The notes under the pieces were generated by a model. It was given only the letters and a program-made list of their open reading frames with translations. It was not told the DNA's origin and did not search any database. 64,000 nucleotides of DNA, from NCBI RefSeq assembly GCF_964273065.1, contig NZ_OZ186815.1, positions 248,001 through 312,000 of the forward strand. Direction: 5' to 3'. Below are positions 16,721 to 24,844 of the stretch, in pieces. Every line of letters begins with the position of its first letter. Within the stretch, counting starts at the first letter, position 1. The position numbers and the translations under genes were made by a program. The stretch comes from Nocardiopsis dassonvillei_B. GTDB taxonomy: Bacteria; Actinomycetota; Actinomycetes; Streptosporangiales; Streptosporangiaceae.

Positions 16721-17413
16721 TCAGGGCGAGGGGCGGTCGAGCCTGGCGGCCACCGCGTCCAGGATCCACTCCAGGCCGGTCGCGAAGGACGTCTCGGCGT
16801 CCGCGTCGGGACCCTCGTGCACGGCCCGGGCCAGCGCCGGGAAGCGGCCCGTGTCCAGCATCTTCCGCAGGTACGGGCCGGCGGAGCGCTGCCGGTCGCG
16901 CAGGGACAGGCCGGTGGCGCGCTCGGCCCGCACGTCGGCGATCTCGCGCCTGACCGCGCCGGTGACGTAGGCGTTGACGGTCTCCACGGCGCGCAGGACG
17001 GTGTCCGGTCCGGCGAGGCCGTCGAGGGCGGCCAGCGTGCCCTCGGTCACGGCCAGGGCGTTGGGGCCCAGGTTCGGGCGGCCGCCGAGCAGGTCGGCCA
17101 GCCACTCGTGGCGGAGGGCGGCCTGCCTCGTGCGGTGGGCGCGCACGCGCAGCACCTCCCGCCAGCCGCGGGGCGGGGTCTCGGGGAGGATCTCGGCGTG
17201 GACCGCGTCGACCATGAGGTCGAACAGCTCCTCCTTGGCGGCGATGTACCCGTACAGGCGCATCGGGCCGACGTTCAGCCGGGCGGCGACCCTGCGCACC
17301 GACACCGCCTCCAGTCCGCCCTCGTCGGCCAGCGCGACGGCGGCGGTGACGATCAGCGCCCGGGTCAGCGGAACGGGGCGCTTGGGCGGCTCGGGGCGGT
17401 CCCACACGGTCAT
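16721..17413 (-). CDS. TetR family regulator
   Basis: A 230-residue TetR protein with the N-terminal helix-turn-helix at about residues 20-65 (VSVRRVAARLNVGPMRLYGYIAAKEEL split by the recognition turn) and a TetR_C-like all-helical ligand domain. The ATG at 17413 is chosen because TACGGT (17420-17425, minus strand) sits exactly 6 nt before it, the leaderless pattern repeated in this window; a GTG two codons upstream would overlap that spacer. It is divergent from a flavin monooxygenase fragment that was probably its target; that gene is now broken. Confidence 0.88.
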   Translation of the reverse strand: MTVWDRPEPPKRPVPLTRALIVTAAVALADEGGLEAVSVRRVAARLNVGPMRLYGYIAAKEELFDLMVDAVHAEILPETPPRGWREVLRVRAHRTRQAALRHEWLADLLGGRPNLGPNALAVTEGTLAALDGLAGPDTVLRAVETVNAYVTGAVRREIADVRAERATGLSLRDRQRSAGPYLRKMLDTGRFPALARAVHEGPDADAETSFATGLEWILDAVAARLDRPSP

Positions 17414-17431
17414 GCTCACACCGTACTGTTG

Positions 17432-17464
17432 CGATACACCGTCAGGAGGCGATGCGGTGTATCG
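17432..17464. repeat. Perfect 10-bp inverted repeat enclosing a ribosome binding site
   Basis: CGATACACCG (17432-17441) and CGGTGTATCG (17455-17464) are exact inverse copies. AGGAGG (17444-17449) lies in the loop and the right arm touches the ATG at 17465. As DNA it can be the TetR operator; as RNA it could hide or expose the ribosome site. Confidence 0.65.
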
Positions 17465-17800
17465 ATGGGGGGACACCGCATCGCCGTCGTGGGAGGCGGG
17501 CCCGGAGGCCCGGCCTTCGCCCGCGTCCTGCACCGCCACGGCCACCCTGTCACCGTGCTCGAACGCGCCCCCGGCCCGGACGCCCGACCCCCGGGCGGCA
17601 CGCTGGACCTGCACGAAGGACCGGGCCGGCGGGCGCTGGAGATGTCGGGGCTGCCGGCGGAGTTACAGGCCCTGTCCCGGTCCGAGGGCCGGGCTATGCG
17701 CGTCCTGGACACCGACGGGACCGTCCTGCGCGACCGGAATCCCGGCCCGGACGAGCGGGCCGACCCCGAGACCGACCGCGGGCCTGGAGCGCCTCGTGAG
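17465..17800 (+). pseudogene. Truncated FAD-dependent monooxygenase
   Basis: The frame starting at ATG 17465, behind AGGAGG, encodes an FAD Rossmann motif (VVGGGPGG at residues 7-14), LERAP, then GGTLDLHEGPGRRALE, the TetX/PHBH-like monooxygenase pattern. After a DPETDR segment near residue 100, where these proteins normally read into R..LR..L, similarity is lost in all frames. Family members are about 370-400 residues, so at most the first quarter is left. The frame stays open further in low-complexity sequence. It faces the divergent TetR gene as a typical regulator/target pair, now decayed. Confidence 0.6.
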
Positions 17801-17980
17801 TCCGGACCCCGCCCGGGCCCTCGCCCTCTTCGACGAGGTCCGGCCCTCCTGGGCCCCGTTCGCCGGTCTTCGCCGCCGCCCCGTGCGGGGCGCCGGACCG
17901 GTGCGCGTCGGAGGAGACGGAGCCGCGCGCCCCCACGGCGGCCGGCCCCGGGGGCGGCCCCGCACGCGACGGGCCGGCGC

Positions 17981-18889
17981 TCAGCGGCGGTCCCGCACCA
18001 CCGCGTCCAGGGCCTCCAGGCCCGCCCTGACGATCGGATGCCGTGCGCTGCCGCGGCGTACGCAGGTCATGATCCGGCGGGACGGCGCGAAGGGGCCCGT
18101 GAGAGGTACCCGGACCACGCGGTGGTCGGCGGGGACGGGCACCATCCTCGGTAGGAGGCAGACCCCCAGCCCCTCGGAGACCAGGGCGGAGACCGCGTAC
18201 CACTCCTTGGCCTCGTGGACGATGCGGGGAGTGAAGCCCGCCGAGAGGCAGGCCGTGGTCAGCAGGGGATAGGTGTCGTTGCCGTGGCGCTTGACGATCC
18301 AGGTCTCGGAGGCCGCCTCCGACAGCTCGGCACCGGGCCGGCCGGCCAGAGGATGGTCCCGGGGGACGAGGAGGTCCTGCGGGTCGTCGGAGAGCGGTCG
18401 TTGTTCGAACCGCGGGTCCGTGACCGCCGGTGAGTCCGGGGTGGGGAGCACCACGGCGATATCGGACTCCCCGGCCGCCAGGAGCCGGTGGCAGTCCTCG
18501 CTCTCCTCCTCCCTGATCCGTGTCTCGACGCCGGGGTGCGTTCGGCCCAGGCCGCTCGCGGCGGGGGCGATGTACGCCGCGATCGCCGAGGAGACACCGC
18601 AAAAACGCAGCATCCCGTGCACGGTCCCCGCCGTGCCGGCGACCTGGGCCCTGGCCTCCTCCCAGAGGGCGTTCACCTCCTGGGCCCGGTGCAGCAGGAG
18701 GTGGGCGGCCGTGGTGGGCTCGACTCGCCTGCCCCGTTGCCGGAGCAGTTCGACACCGAGGTCGGCGGAGAGCCGGCCGATCTGCTGGGATACGGCCGAG
18801 GGGGTGAAGTTCAACGCCGCGGCGGCCGCGGTGACGGTTCCGTGCTCGGCCACGGCCTGGAGGGCTCGTATCCCCCGGGACTCCATCAT
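17981..18889 (-). CDS. LysR family regulator
   Basis: A 302-residue LysR protein. The helix-turn-helix occupies residues 3-62 (AVAEHGTVTAAAAALNFTPS then AVSQQIGRLSADLG). The periplasmic-binding-like effector domain follows from about residue 90. The two Met codons at 18889 and 18886 are both possible; the first is favoured because TAATCT lies 6 nt upstream on the minus strand, another leaderless arrangement. It is divergent from an EamA exporter gene with 72 bp between, so it most likely controls that gene together with its own. Confidence 0.9.
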   Translation of the reverse strand: MMESRGIRALQAVAEHGTVTAAAAALNFTPSAVSQQIGRLSADLGVELLRQRGRRVEPTTAAHLLLHRAQEVNALWEEARAQVAGTAGTVHGMLRFCGVSSAIAAYIAPAASGLGRTHPGVETRIREEESEDCHRLLAAGESDIAVVLPTPDSPAVTDPRFEQRPLSDDPQDLLVPRDHPLAGRPGAELSEAASETWIVKRHGNDTYPLLTTACLSAGFTPRIVHEAKEWYAVSALVSEGLGVCLLPRMVPVPADHRVVRVPLTGPFAPSRRIMTCVRRGSARHPIVRAGLEALDAVVRDRR

Positions 18890-18902
18890 GTAGCCAGATT
18901 AC

Positions 18903-18936
18903 ATGGAATGCTCCATTAACCGTCGATTGACGTTAA
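18903..18936. promoter_or_regulatory. Dyads in the LysR/EamA intergenic region
   Basis: Two adjacent dyads: ATGGA/TCCAT around ATGC (18903-18916), and TTAACCGTC (18916-18924) facing GACGTTAA (18929-18936) with one base dropped. The second also contains a TTGACG -35-like hexamer for the exporter gene. Together they span the space needed for a LysR recognition and activation site. Confidence 0.5.
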
Positions 18937-18961
18937 AGGATGTCCGTTCGAGCCTGGAAGC

Positions 18962-19882
18962 ATGGCAAGGATCCCCGCACCGGTGCTGGTGCTGTGCAGT
19001 GTGGTGAGCGTGCAGTTCGGCCAGGCCCTGGGCAAGGGCCTGTTCGACCAGGTCGGTCCGGGCGGCGTGGTCGCTCTGAGGCTGAGCCTGGCGGCCGCGG
19101 TGCTCCTCGTGGCGGTGCGCCCGCCGCCGCCGCGGGGCCGTGGGGAAGCCTGCCTGGTTCTGGGGCTGGGCACCGCGATCGCCGGGATGAACCTGGTCTA
19201 TCCGGCACTGGTGTACGTGCCGCTGGGCCTTGCGGCCTCGTTGCAGCTGCTGGGGCCGATCACGCTCGCGCTGCTGTCGTCGAAGCGGCTCCGGGACCTG
19301 GGCTTCGCCGCCGTCGCGGGTCTGGGACTGTGGCTCTTCCACCGCCCGGGCGATGCGGAGTACGCATGGGCCGGAGTGCTGTTGGCGTCGGCTTCGGGGG
19401 TGTCGATGGCCGCCTACCTGCTGCTGAGCAGGCGGGCCGGGGCCGGCGCCGCCACGGCGGCCCCGCTGGCGTGGGCCCTGGTCTGGGCCGCGGCACTGAC
19501 GGTACCCGTCGGCGTGGCCGAGTCCGGGGCGGGTCTGCTCGCCCCGACGGTGCTCCTCGGGGGACTGGCCGTGGCGGTGTCGGCCTCCGTGCTGCCCTAC
19601 TCCCTGGAGTTCGCCGCGCTGCGGCGCCTTCCGCCCCGCACGGTCGGGGTGATGCAGAGCCTCGAACCCGCGGCCGCCGGAGCGGCCGGGGCACTTCTCC
19701 TGGCCGAGTATCCGAGCCCGTTCCAGTGGCTGGCCCTGGCCTGCGTCGGGGCCGCCAGCGCGGGGATCGTGGCCTGCGGGGACTCCCGGACCGGGCGCCG
19801 CCCGGGTGCGGACGGACCGGCCGTACCCCGGGGAGGGGGCGGTGAACACCGCCCCGGCGGCGGCCCGGCGCACGGCGTGTGA
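18962..19882 (+). CDS. EamA family transporter (RhtA-like)
   Basis: A 306-residue membrane protein with ten predicted helices in two EamA repeats. The opening VVSVQFGQALGKGLFD and the segment LEPAAAGAAGALLLAE resemble RhtA-type threonine/homoserine exporters of the drug/metabolite superfamily. The last 30 residues are a Gly/Arg-rich cytoplasmic tail. The divergent LysR gene probably controls it. Direction (export) and substrate (amino acid or metabolite) follow from the family, not from the sequence. Confidence 0.85.
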   Translation: MARIPAPVLVLCSVVSVQFGQALGKGLFDQVGPGGVVALRLSLAAAVLLVAVRPPPPRGRGEACLVLGLGTAIAGMNLVYPALVYVPLGLAASLQLLGPITLALLSSKRLRDLGFAAVAGLGLWLFHRPGDAEYAWAGVLLASASGVSMAAYLLLSRRAGAGAATAAPLAWALVWAAALTVPVGVAESGAGLLAPTVLLGGLAVAVSASVLPYSLEFAALRRLPPRTVGVMQSLEPAAAGAAGALLLAEYPSPFQWLALACVGAASAGIVACGDSRTGRRPGADGPAVPRGGGGEHRPGGGPAHGV

Positions 19883-19939
19883 GGCTCCCGCCGGGGGCCA
19901 CAAGGACGCACCGAACGGCCGTCGGAGCGCGTTCGACGA

Positions 19940-20698
19940 TCAGCCCGTGGAGGCCTTCGCGGACCCGGATCCACCGAAGACCTCGCCGAGGAACGCACGG
20001 GCGTGTTCGGGGGCTCCCACTTCCAGGTGCACGCTCTCGTGGTCGAAGACCAGCGAGAACGAGAAGAACGGGCAGCAGCGCTGCTCGGCGGCGGCCAGCC
20101 CGGCCACCTCGGCGGCCCGGTCGGCGGGCAGGCTGACGCGCAGCCCCGCGGAGACCTCCTCGCGTTCGGCGCCGCGCAGTACGGCCTTCCACCGGCCGAG
20201 CCGCTCGGCCGTGTCCCGGGCCCCCAGCGAGCAGGCCACCGGCCGGACATCCCCGCCCGGCCGGACCGGCGGCGGCCCGACGGGCTCCGGCCGGTGTCCC
20301 GCCGGATCGGGGAGGCCGCACCGGGGACCGCAGCGCTCCGACCGGTCGGGCAGCGCGTCCAGGTGCTCCAGCGTCCCGCGCAGCACCGCGGTGAACGCGG
20401 CCAGCTCCCCGGCGCGGGCGCGGGCGGCGGCGATGCGTTCGGCGATGCGGGGGCGCAGGGACGCCTTCACCTCGGAGCAGGCGCCGTCCTGCCACACCCC
20501 CAGCAGTCCGGCGATCTCCTCCAGGCCGAGGCCGAGCCGCTTGCCCGCGGCGATGAACGCCAGCCGCTCCACCGCCTCCGGCCCGTAGAGCCGGTGGCCG
20601 GACGCGGAACGGTCGGCGGGCAGCAGCCCGCGTGCCCCGTAGAAGCGCAGTGTGGTGGCCGGGACGCCGGAGCGTGCGGCCAGCTGGGATATCCGCAT
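19940..20698 (-). CDS. MerR family regulator with Cys-bearing C-terminus
   Basis: A 252-residue MerR protein, longer than the usual 130-150. The DNA-binding domain opens MRISQLAARSGVPATTLRFY, followed by the dimerisation helix. The middle has a CGPRC pair and the C-terminal part has EQRCCPFFSFSLVF, so a metal or thiol ligand site is plausible. The C-terminal extension resembles small domains seen next to mercury or arsenic genes, but no resistance gene lies beside it here. The start at 20698 gives a normal MerR N-terminus, and a textbook MerR promoter lies immediately upstream, so autoregulation is likely. Confidence 0.85.
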   Translation of the reverse strand: MRISQLAARSGVPATTLRFYGARGLLPADRSASGHRLYGPEAVERLAFIAAGKRLGLGLEEIAGLLGVWQDGACSEVKASLRPRIAERIAAARARAGELAAFTAVLRGTLEHLDALPDRSERCGPRCGLPDPAGHRPEPVGPPPVRPGGDVRPVACSLGARDTAERLGRWKAVLRGAEREEVSAGLRVSLPADRAAEVAGLAAAEQRCCPFFSFSLVFDHESVHLEVGAPEHARAFLGEVFGGSGSAKASTG

Positions 20699-20714
20699 GG
20701 TCTCCACGCCTTCG

Positions 20715-20746
20715 ACGGTAGACCTTCGACCCGGCTCGAAGGTCAA
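20715..20746 (-). promoter_or_regulatory. MerR-type promoter with overlong spacer and perfect dyad
   Basis: On the minus strand TTGACC (20741-20746) and TACCGT (20715-20720) are separated by 20 bp. The spacer region is covered by GACCTTCGA (20721-20729) and TCGAAGGTC (20736-20744), a perfect 9-bp dyad. A dyad across a 19-20 bp spacer is the hallmark of MerR-activated promoters. Confidence 0.8.
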
Positions 20747-20884
20747 GTCCGCCGCCGGGCCGCGTTCCACGGGGCGGGCAGGGCGCCGGGCGGTCCACCG
20801 CGGCCCCGGTGGCGCTCGCCGCGGTCCCCGCGGCCGGACCGGGACCGCCCGCCGGGCACCGGCTGCCGACGGCCCCGGTCCGGC

Positions 20885-21775
20885 TCAGGCCAGGCCCAGC
20901 TCCTCGACCACCCGGGCCACCCGCTCCCGCCCGGCGGCGGGCAGTCCCAGGACAGGGCGGGGCAGGCAGTGCGGTGCGACCAGCCCCAGGTGCTCGGCGA
21001 CCGCGGCGATCACCCGCAGGCTGCCGTGGGCGGCGAACAGGTCCCACAGCGGCCGCAGCCGCTCCGACTCCGCGGCCGCCCTCCCGGCGTCCCCGCCCAG
21101 CGCGGCACGGGCCAGCGGCAGGGCGGTAGCGGGCAGGGTCCCGGCCACCGCCGAGAACCAGGCGCCGCAGCCGGCGCCGATCCCGGTCGCGGCGGCGGCG
21201 TCGCCGGAGACCCCGACGACCACGTGGTCGGGGACGGACGCGCGGATCGCCGCCACGCGTTCGCGGGCGGCCGCCGGGTCCGCGGGCACCGGCGGGATCT
21301 TGATCGCGGCCACGCCGGGCAGCGCCGCCACACGTCCGTACAGCTCCGTCGAGAAGGTGAAGTGCGTCGTGCCCGGGTTGTCGTAGACGACCAGGGGCAC
21401 CGACAGCTCGGCGGTCACGTCCTCGTAGAGCGAGAACACCTCCTCCTCCGTCAGCGCCTGGTAGCCCACCGGCGCCAGCAGCACGGCGGACGCGCCGGCC
21501 TGCTGGGCGTCCTGTGCCAGGGCCCGCACCTGCGAGGTGCGCGGCGCGCCGATGCCCACGAGCACCGGTGTGCCGTCCGCGTGCCGCACCGCCGCCTCGG
21601 CCACCCGGCGGCGCTCGTCGCGGTCCAGGTAGGCGTAGGAGCCGGTCGATCCCAGCGCGCCGACGGAGTCGACGCCGGCCCGGACCAGGCGGGTGATCAG
21701 CTCCGCGTAGGCCCGCTCGTCGAAGCGGTCCTCGTGCAGCGGGGTCAGGGGGAAGGCGCTCAGGCCGGTGAACAT
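20885..21775 (-). CDS. Dihydrodipicolinate synthase/N-acetylneuraminate lyase family protein
   Basis: A 296-residue class I aldolase of the DapA superfamily. It starts MFTGLSAFPLTPLHED, carries GALGSTGSYAYL where DapA has GTTGE, the catalytic Tyr in VVYDNPG, and the Schiff-base Lys in AAIKIPP near residue 160. The GSTGS loop differs from true DapA, so it is more likely a pyruvate-dependent sugar-acid or amino-acid aldolase than the lysine enzyme. It starts 17 bp after the MocR gene on the same strand, so the two form an operon and MocR probably controls it. Confidence 0.82.
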   Translation of the reverse strand: MFTGLSAFPLTPLHEDRFDERAYAELITRLVRAGVDSVGALGSTGSYAYLDRDERRRVAEAAVRHADGTPVLVGIGAPRTSQVRALAQDAQQAGASAVLLAPVGYQALTEEEVFSLYEDVTAELSVPLVVYDNPGTTHFTFSTELYGRVAALPGVAAIKIPPVPADPAAARERVAAIRASVPDHVVVGVSGDAAAATGIGAGCGAWFSAVAGTLPATALPLARAALGGDAGRAAAESERLRPLWDLFAAHGSLRVIAAVAEHLGLVAPHCLPRPVLGLPAAGRERVARVVEELGLA

Positions 21776-21792
21776 GGTCTCTCCGTGGGTCG

Positions 21793-23088
21793 TCAGGTGT
21801 TCCGGGCGAGGACGGCGGCCAGGTCGGCGGCGAAGGACCCGGCGTGTTCGGGCCCGATGACGGCGGTGGTGATGCGGACGGCGGGCCGGTGCGTCAGGGT
21901 GAACGGCGATCCGGGGCGCACGGACCACCCGAGGCCGGCCAGGCCCGCGACCGCGGCCGCCTCGGGGACGTCGGCCAGCGGTACCCACACGTTGACCCCG
22001 TCGGGTCCCCGCAGCCAGGGGACCCCCCGGGCGTCCAGCTCGCCGGTCAGTAGCCCGCGCCGGTACGCGTACACGTCCGAGGCCCGCTCCAGCAGTGCGG
22101 GGGTGGCGGGGGAGGTGAGCATCCCGGCGACCAGGCGCTGCAACAGGTGGCTGACCCGGGCCGCCGCCAGGCGGGCCCGCAGCCGGGCCGCCGTGTCGGG
22201 GTCGCACACCACCATCGCCAGGCGCAGGTCCGGGCCCAGGAACTTCGACACCGAGCGCACCAGCGCCCACCGCGGCGCCCCGGCGGGGGTGATGCGCCGG
22301 TAGGGGGTGCGGGCCAGGGCGGAGAAGTGGTCGTCCTCGATCACCAGCACCTCCGGGTGCGCCGACAGGAGGGCGCGGAGCTCCCGTGCCCGCCGCGCGC
22401 TCAGGCTCGCCCCGGTCGGGTTGTGCGCGCGGGGGGTGCACACCACCGCCCGCGCCCCGGCCTCCAGGGCCGCGCGCAGCCCATCGGTGGTCATGCCGTG
22501 GGCGTCCACCGGCACCGGCAGGCAGCGGTATCCGTTGTTGCGGAACGTGCCGATGCCGGACAGGAACCCCGGGTCCTCGACCGCGATCGGGTCCCCGCGC
22601 GTCAGGTGCGCGCCCAGTACGCGCTCGACCGCGTCCACGGCGCCGTGGGTGATCACGAGCGTGCCACCGGGGCCGGCGTCCGGGAGCAGGTGCTCCCCGG
22701 CCCAGCGGCCCAGCTCCTCGTCGGTGCCGGGCGCGCCGTACAGCACGGGCGCGCGGCCCTCCAGGGCGGGCAGCGGCGGCAGCAGCGCCGGGTCGGGGTT
22801 GCCGTCGGCGAGGTCGACCGTGTCCTCGGGCGCCCGTGCGCCCTCGGCGGCCACGGGCACGATCCCGCGCACCACCGTGCCGCCGCCGCGTCGGGTCTCG
22901 ACCACGCCCGCCGCGGCCAGTGCGGTGTAGGCGGCGCCGGCGGTGTTGCGGTTCACCCCCAGCCGGGCGGCCAGCGCACGGACCGGGGGCAGGGCGTCGC
23001 CCGCGCACAGGTCCCCGCGTGCGACCAGGTCGCGCACGGAGTCGGCGATCGCGGCCGCGGAGTCCCCGGAGATGGTCGGTTCGGGCAT
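21793..23088 (-). CDS. MocR-type GntR/aminotransferase regulator
   Basis: A 431-residue MocR regulator. Residues 1-75 form a GntR winged helix (ALPPVRALAARLGVNRNT). From about 100 the chain is a fold-type I aminotransferase-like domain: TPRAHNPTG binding loop, IEDDHF near residue 250, and SVSKFLGP bearing the PLP Lys. Such proteins sense PLP or amino compounds; resemblance to PtsJ-like members is noted. ATG 23088 lies 6 nt after TAGGGT on the minus strand. It precedes a DapA-like gene in the same operon, so it may sense that enzyme's substrate or product. Confidence 0.88.
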   Translation of the reverse strand: MPEPTISGDSAAAIADSVRDLVARGDLCAGDALPPVRALAARLGVNRNTAGAAYTALAAAGVVETRRGGGTVVRGIVPVAAEGARAPEDTVDLADGNPDPALLPPLPALEGRAPVLYGAPGTDEELGRWAGEHLLPDAGPGGTLVITHGAVDAVERVLGAHLTRGDPIAVEDPGFLSGIGTFRNNGYRCLPVPVDAHGMTTDGLRAALEAGARAVVCTPRAHNPTGASLSARRARELRALLSAHPEVLVIEDDHFSALARTPYRRITPAGAPRWALVRSVSKFLGPDLRLAMVVCDPDTAARLRARLAAARVSHLLQRLVAGMLTSPATPALLERASDVYAYRRGLLTGELDARGVPWLRGPDGVNVWVPLADVPEAAAVAGLAGLGWSVRPGSPFTLTHRPAVRITTAVIGPEHAGSFAADLAAVLARNT

Positions 23089-23094
23089 GCCCCC

Positions 23095-23123
23095 ACCCTA
23101 TGGCCTGATGTCCTAGGACAAAA
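23095..23123 (-). promoter_or_regulatory. MocR promoter with perfect 12-bp palindrome
   Basis: TAGGGT (23095-23100, minus strand) ends 6 nt before the MocR start. TGTCCTAGGACA (23109-23120) is a perfect palindrome placed between this -10 and a TTTTGT -35-like hexamer 17 bp further up, a natural spot for autorepression by the GntR-type domain. Confidence 0.6.
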
Positions 23124-23310
23124 AACGGGGGTGGTCCACGCCTGCGCCGCGTGGTGGTGGAGCGCGGTCGGCCGGGGGAGGCGGTCCGCGCTCGCGGGTC
23201 CCGTGCGGAGGAGGCGCGCGCCGGGGATCCGGTGCGGCCGGAATCCGCGGGGGGCGGGGGCGCCTGTCCGGTGGAGGTGAATTCCTCGCGCCCGTACAGG
23301 AGGAAATCGG

Positions 23311-23493
23311 ATGTGTCGGATGAACGAAACCTGTACGCCCCACAGGAGGTTTTCTGGGGTGGGGGAAAGCGGTCGGAGAACGGCGTTCCGAGAACCGGCG
23401 GGGAAAAGCAGAACGACGGGGCCCGCCCCCGTAGGGTGGACCCCGTCGCAGAGGGGAGCTCGCACTCCCCCGGATCAGGCTAGATCAGGGTGA
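23311..23493 (+). CDS. Possible small protein, 60 residues
   Basis: ATG at 23311 follows AGGAGG (23298-23303) at 7-nt spacing, one of the better ribosome sites in the window. The product begins MCRMNETCTPHRR and then becomes Arg/Pro/Ser-rich, with no motif recognised. Its 3' end overlaps the end of the cold-shock gene on the other strand, and its second half runs through that gene's terminator, which argues against it. A similar ACAGGAGG occurs at 23342-23349. Kept only because of the ribosome site. Confidence 0.2.
   Translation: MCRMNETCTPHRRFSGVGESGRRTAFREPAGKSRTTGPAPVGWTPSQRGARTPPDQARSG
23415..23447 (-). terminator. Terminator of the cold-shock gene
   Basis: GACGGGG (23415-23421) pairs with CCCCGTC (23441-23447). 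Read on the minus strand it lies about 33 nt after the stop and is followed by a T-rich run (GTTCTGCTTTT). A second small stem, GGGGAG/CTCCCC, sits between it and the stop. Confidence 0.6.
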
Positions 23494-23683
23494 TGTTCTC
23501 CGCCTGGGGGCCCTTGGCCCCGGCAACGGCGTCGTACTGCACGGCCTGGCCTTCGGCCAGCTCACGGTAGCCCGTGGACTGGATGTTCGAGTAGTGGGCG
23601 AAGGCGTCGGGGCCGCCGCCGTCCTGCTGGATGAAGCCGAAGCCCTTTTCGCCGTTGAACCACTTGACAGTACCGGTGGCCAT
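23480..23683 (-). CDS. Cold-shock protein (CspA family)
   Basis: A 67-residue single cold-shock domain that binds single-stranded RNA and DNA. RNP1 is KGFGFI (residues 15-20) and RNP2 is the variant DAFAHYS (about 27-33) in place of the common DVFVHFS. Full family length, beginning MATGTVKWFNGE. GAGGTG precedes the ATG. The stretch upstream to about 23860 is less GC-rich than the neighbourhood and should hold a long untranslated leader, as is usual for these genes. Confidence 0.93.
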   Translation of the reverse strand: MATGTVKWFNGEKGFGFIQQDGGGPDAFAHYSNIQSTGYRELAEGQAVQYDAVAGAKGPQAENITLI

Positions 23684-24105
23684 GGTGGCACCTCTCGCTC
23701 GGAGTTCGAAGAAAACCGCGGGTGACGATTTCCCCGTCACTGCGGTGATCTCCCGGGGAGGTGAAAATTCCACGGGGCCACTACTGCAACTTCTCAGAGC
23801 CTAGCACACGAAAATTCTGTTCTCCCGGTAATTCGATGTGTCACATGGCACCGGAAATCGTGGTATCGAAAAGGGAATGCCGTGTGGGCCGCGGGCGTGT
23901 CGCGCCGCCGGCCGCCGTCGCGACACGCGGACCCCGTCGGCCGGAGGGCGGGGCTGCCGGGGCCGCTGCGTCCAGGATGATCTCCCCGGGCCCGTCGCCG
24001 CCGGGGATGGGCGGGGGCGGGGCGGCGAACCCCGGCGGCCCCGCGATGGCCGGTCCGACACGTGCCGTGCGCACGTGCGCGTTCCCCTCCTCGCCCCCTC
24101 GCGGG
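23684..24105. other. Spacer: cold-shock leader and promoter
   Basis: About 420 bp with no supportable gene. The left half (23684-23880) is comparatively A/T-rich and probably contains the cold-shock gene's promoter and leader. The right half is GC-rich with no signal recognised apart from being the 3' flank of the cupin gene. Confidence 0.35.
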
Positions 24106-24546
24106 TCAGACGAACTCGACGTCGTGCTCGCGGGCCACCGAGAGCAGGGCGGGGATCAGCTCGTCGGGCTCCTCGGCCACGGCCGCCACGATCGCCCGGA
24201 ACAGGCGTCCGGCCCTGTCGCCCGTGGCGAAGCCGAGGACGCGCGTCCCGGGGGCCTCGGCCGCGAAGGTGTGCGGGACGTCCTCGGGGAGCGTGAGCGA
24301 GGCGCCGGGAGTCAGTCGGAACGTCCGCCCGTCGGCCTCCACGCTCATCTCCCCCTCCAGCAGGTAGAACGTCTTGGCCCACGGGGTGCGGCGCGGCGGC
24401 ATCGGCGGGCCCTGGCGCAGGGCGACCTCGAACAGCTCGTAGGCGCCGCCGGTGTGCTCGGCTCCGGCCTTCTCGGCGTGGATTCCGTCGACGGTGTCCA
24501 TGAGGAGGCCGCCGCCGGGTTCGGTGAAGTGGATGCGTGCGGACAT
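24106..24546 (-). CDS. Cupin domain protein
   Basis: A 146-residue single cupin. The first cupin motif region reads PPRRTPWAKTFYLLEGEM, with few of the usual His/Glu metal ligands (no HxH), and the second motif is PEDVPHTFAAEAPGTRVL with one His. Metal binding is therefore doubtful. The C-terminal third is helical. The ATG at 24546 follows GGAG. A near-perfect 11-bp inverted repeat lies 34 bp upstream, so the gene is likely under a dedicated repressor, none of which is adjacent. Confidence 0.8.
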   Translation of the reverse strand: MSARIHFTEPGGGLLMDTVDGIHAEKAGAEHTGGAYELFEVALRQGPPMPPRRTPWAKTFYLLEGEMSVEADGRTFRLTPGASLTLPEDVPHTFAAEAPGTRVLGFATGDRAGRLFRAIVAAVAEEPDELIPALLSVAREHDVEFV

Positions 24547-24579
24547 GTCGCTGCTCCGATCGGGAGGCATCCGGATATT

Positions 24580-24612
24580 CAGCTTCTCTGACCAATTTAG
24601 ACAGAGAGGCTG
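24580..24612. promoter_or_regulatory. Inverted repeat upstream of the cupin gene
   Basis: CAGCTTCTCTG (24580-24590) and CAGAGAGGCTG (24602-24612) are inverse copies with one mismatch, separated by 11 bp of A/T-rich sequence. Size and position fit a MarR or TetR operator. Confidence 0.5.
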
Positions 24613-24844
24613 ACCATCGTCAATGCCCCGCCGCTTCCGGAGGCGCCGCGGGGCGCGTCCGGAACCGGGCGGTCGCCAGGAGAGCCGGGGGCCGCCTCCG
24701 GCCGGGTGCGTCCATGCCGCCTGTAGGCGCCTTCGCACCGGAGCGGCGCCCATGCGGGCGGTGCGGCGGTCGGCGCGGGGAGGGGCGGACGCCCGGGTGG
24801 CGGACGGGCCGGTCCGGCCGCCGGACGTCCCGCCCGGGGTCTGC

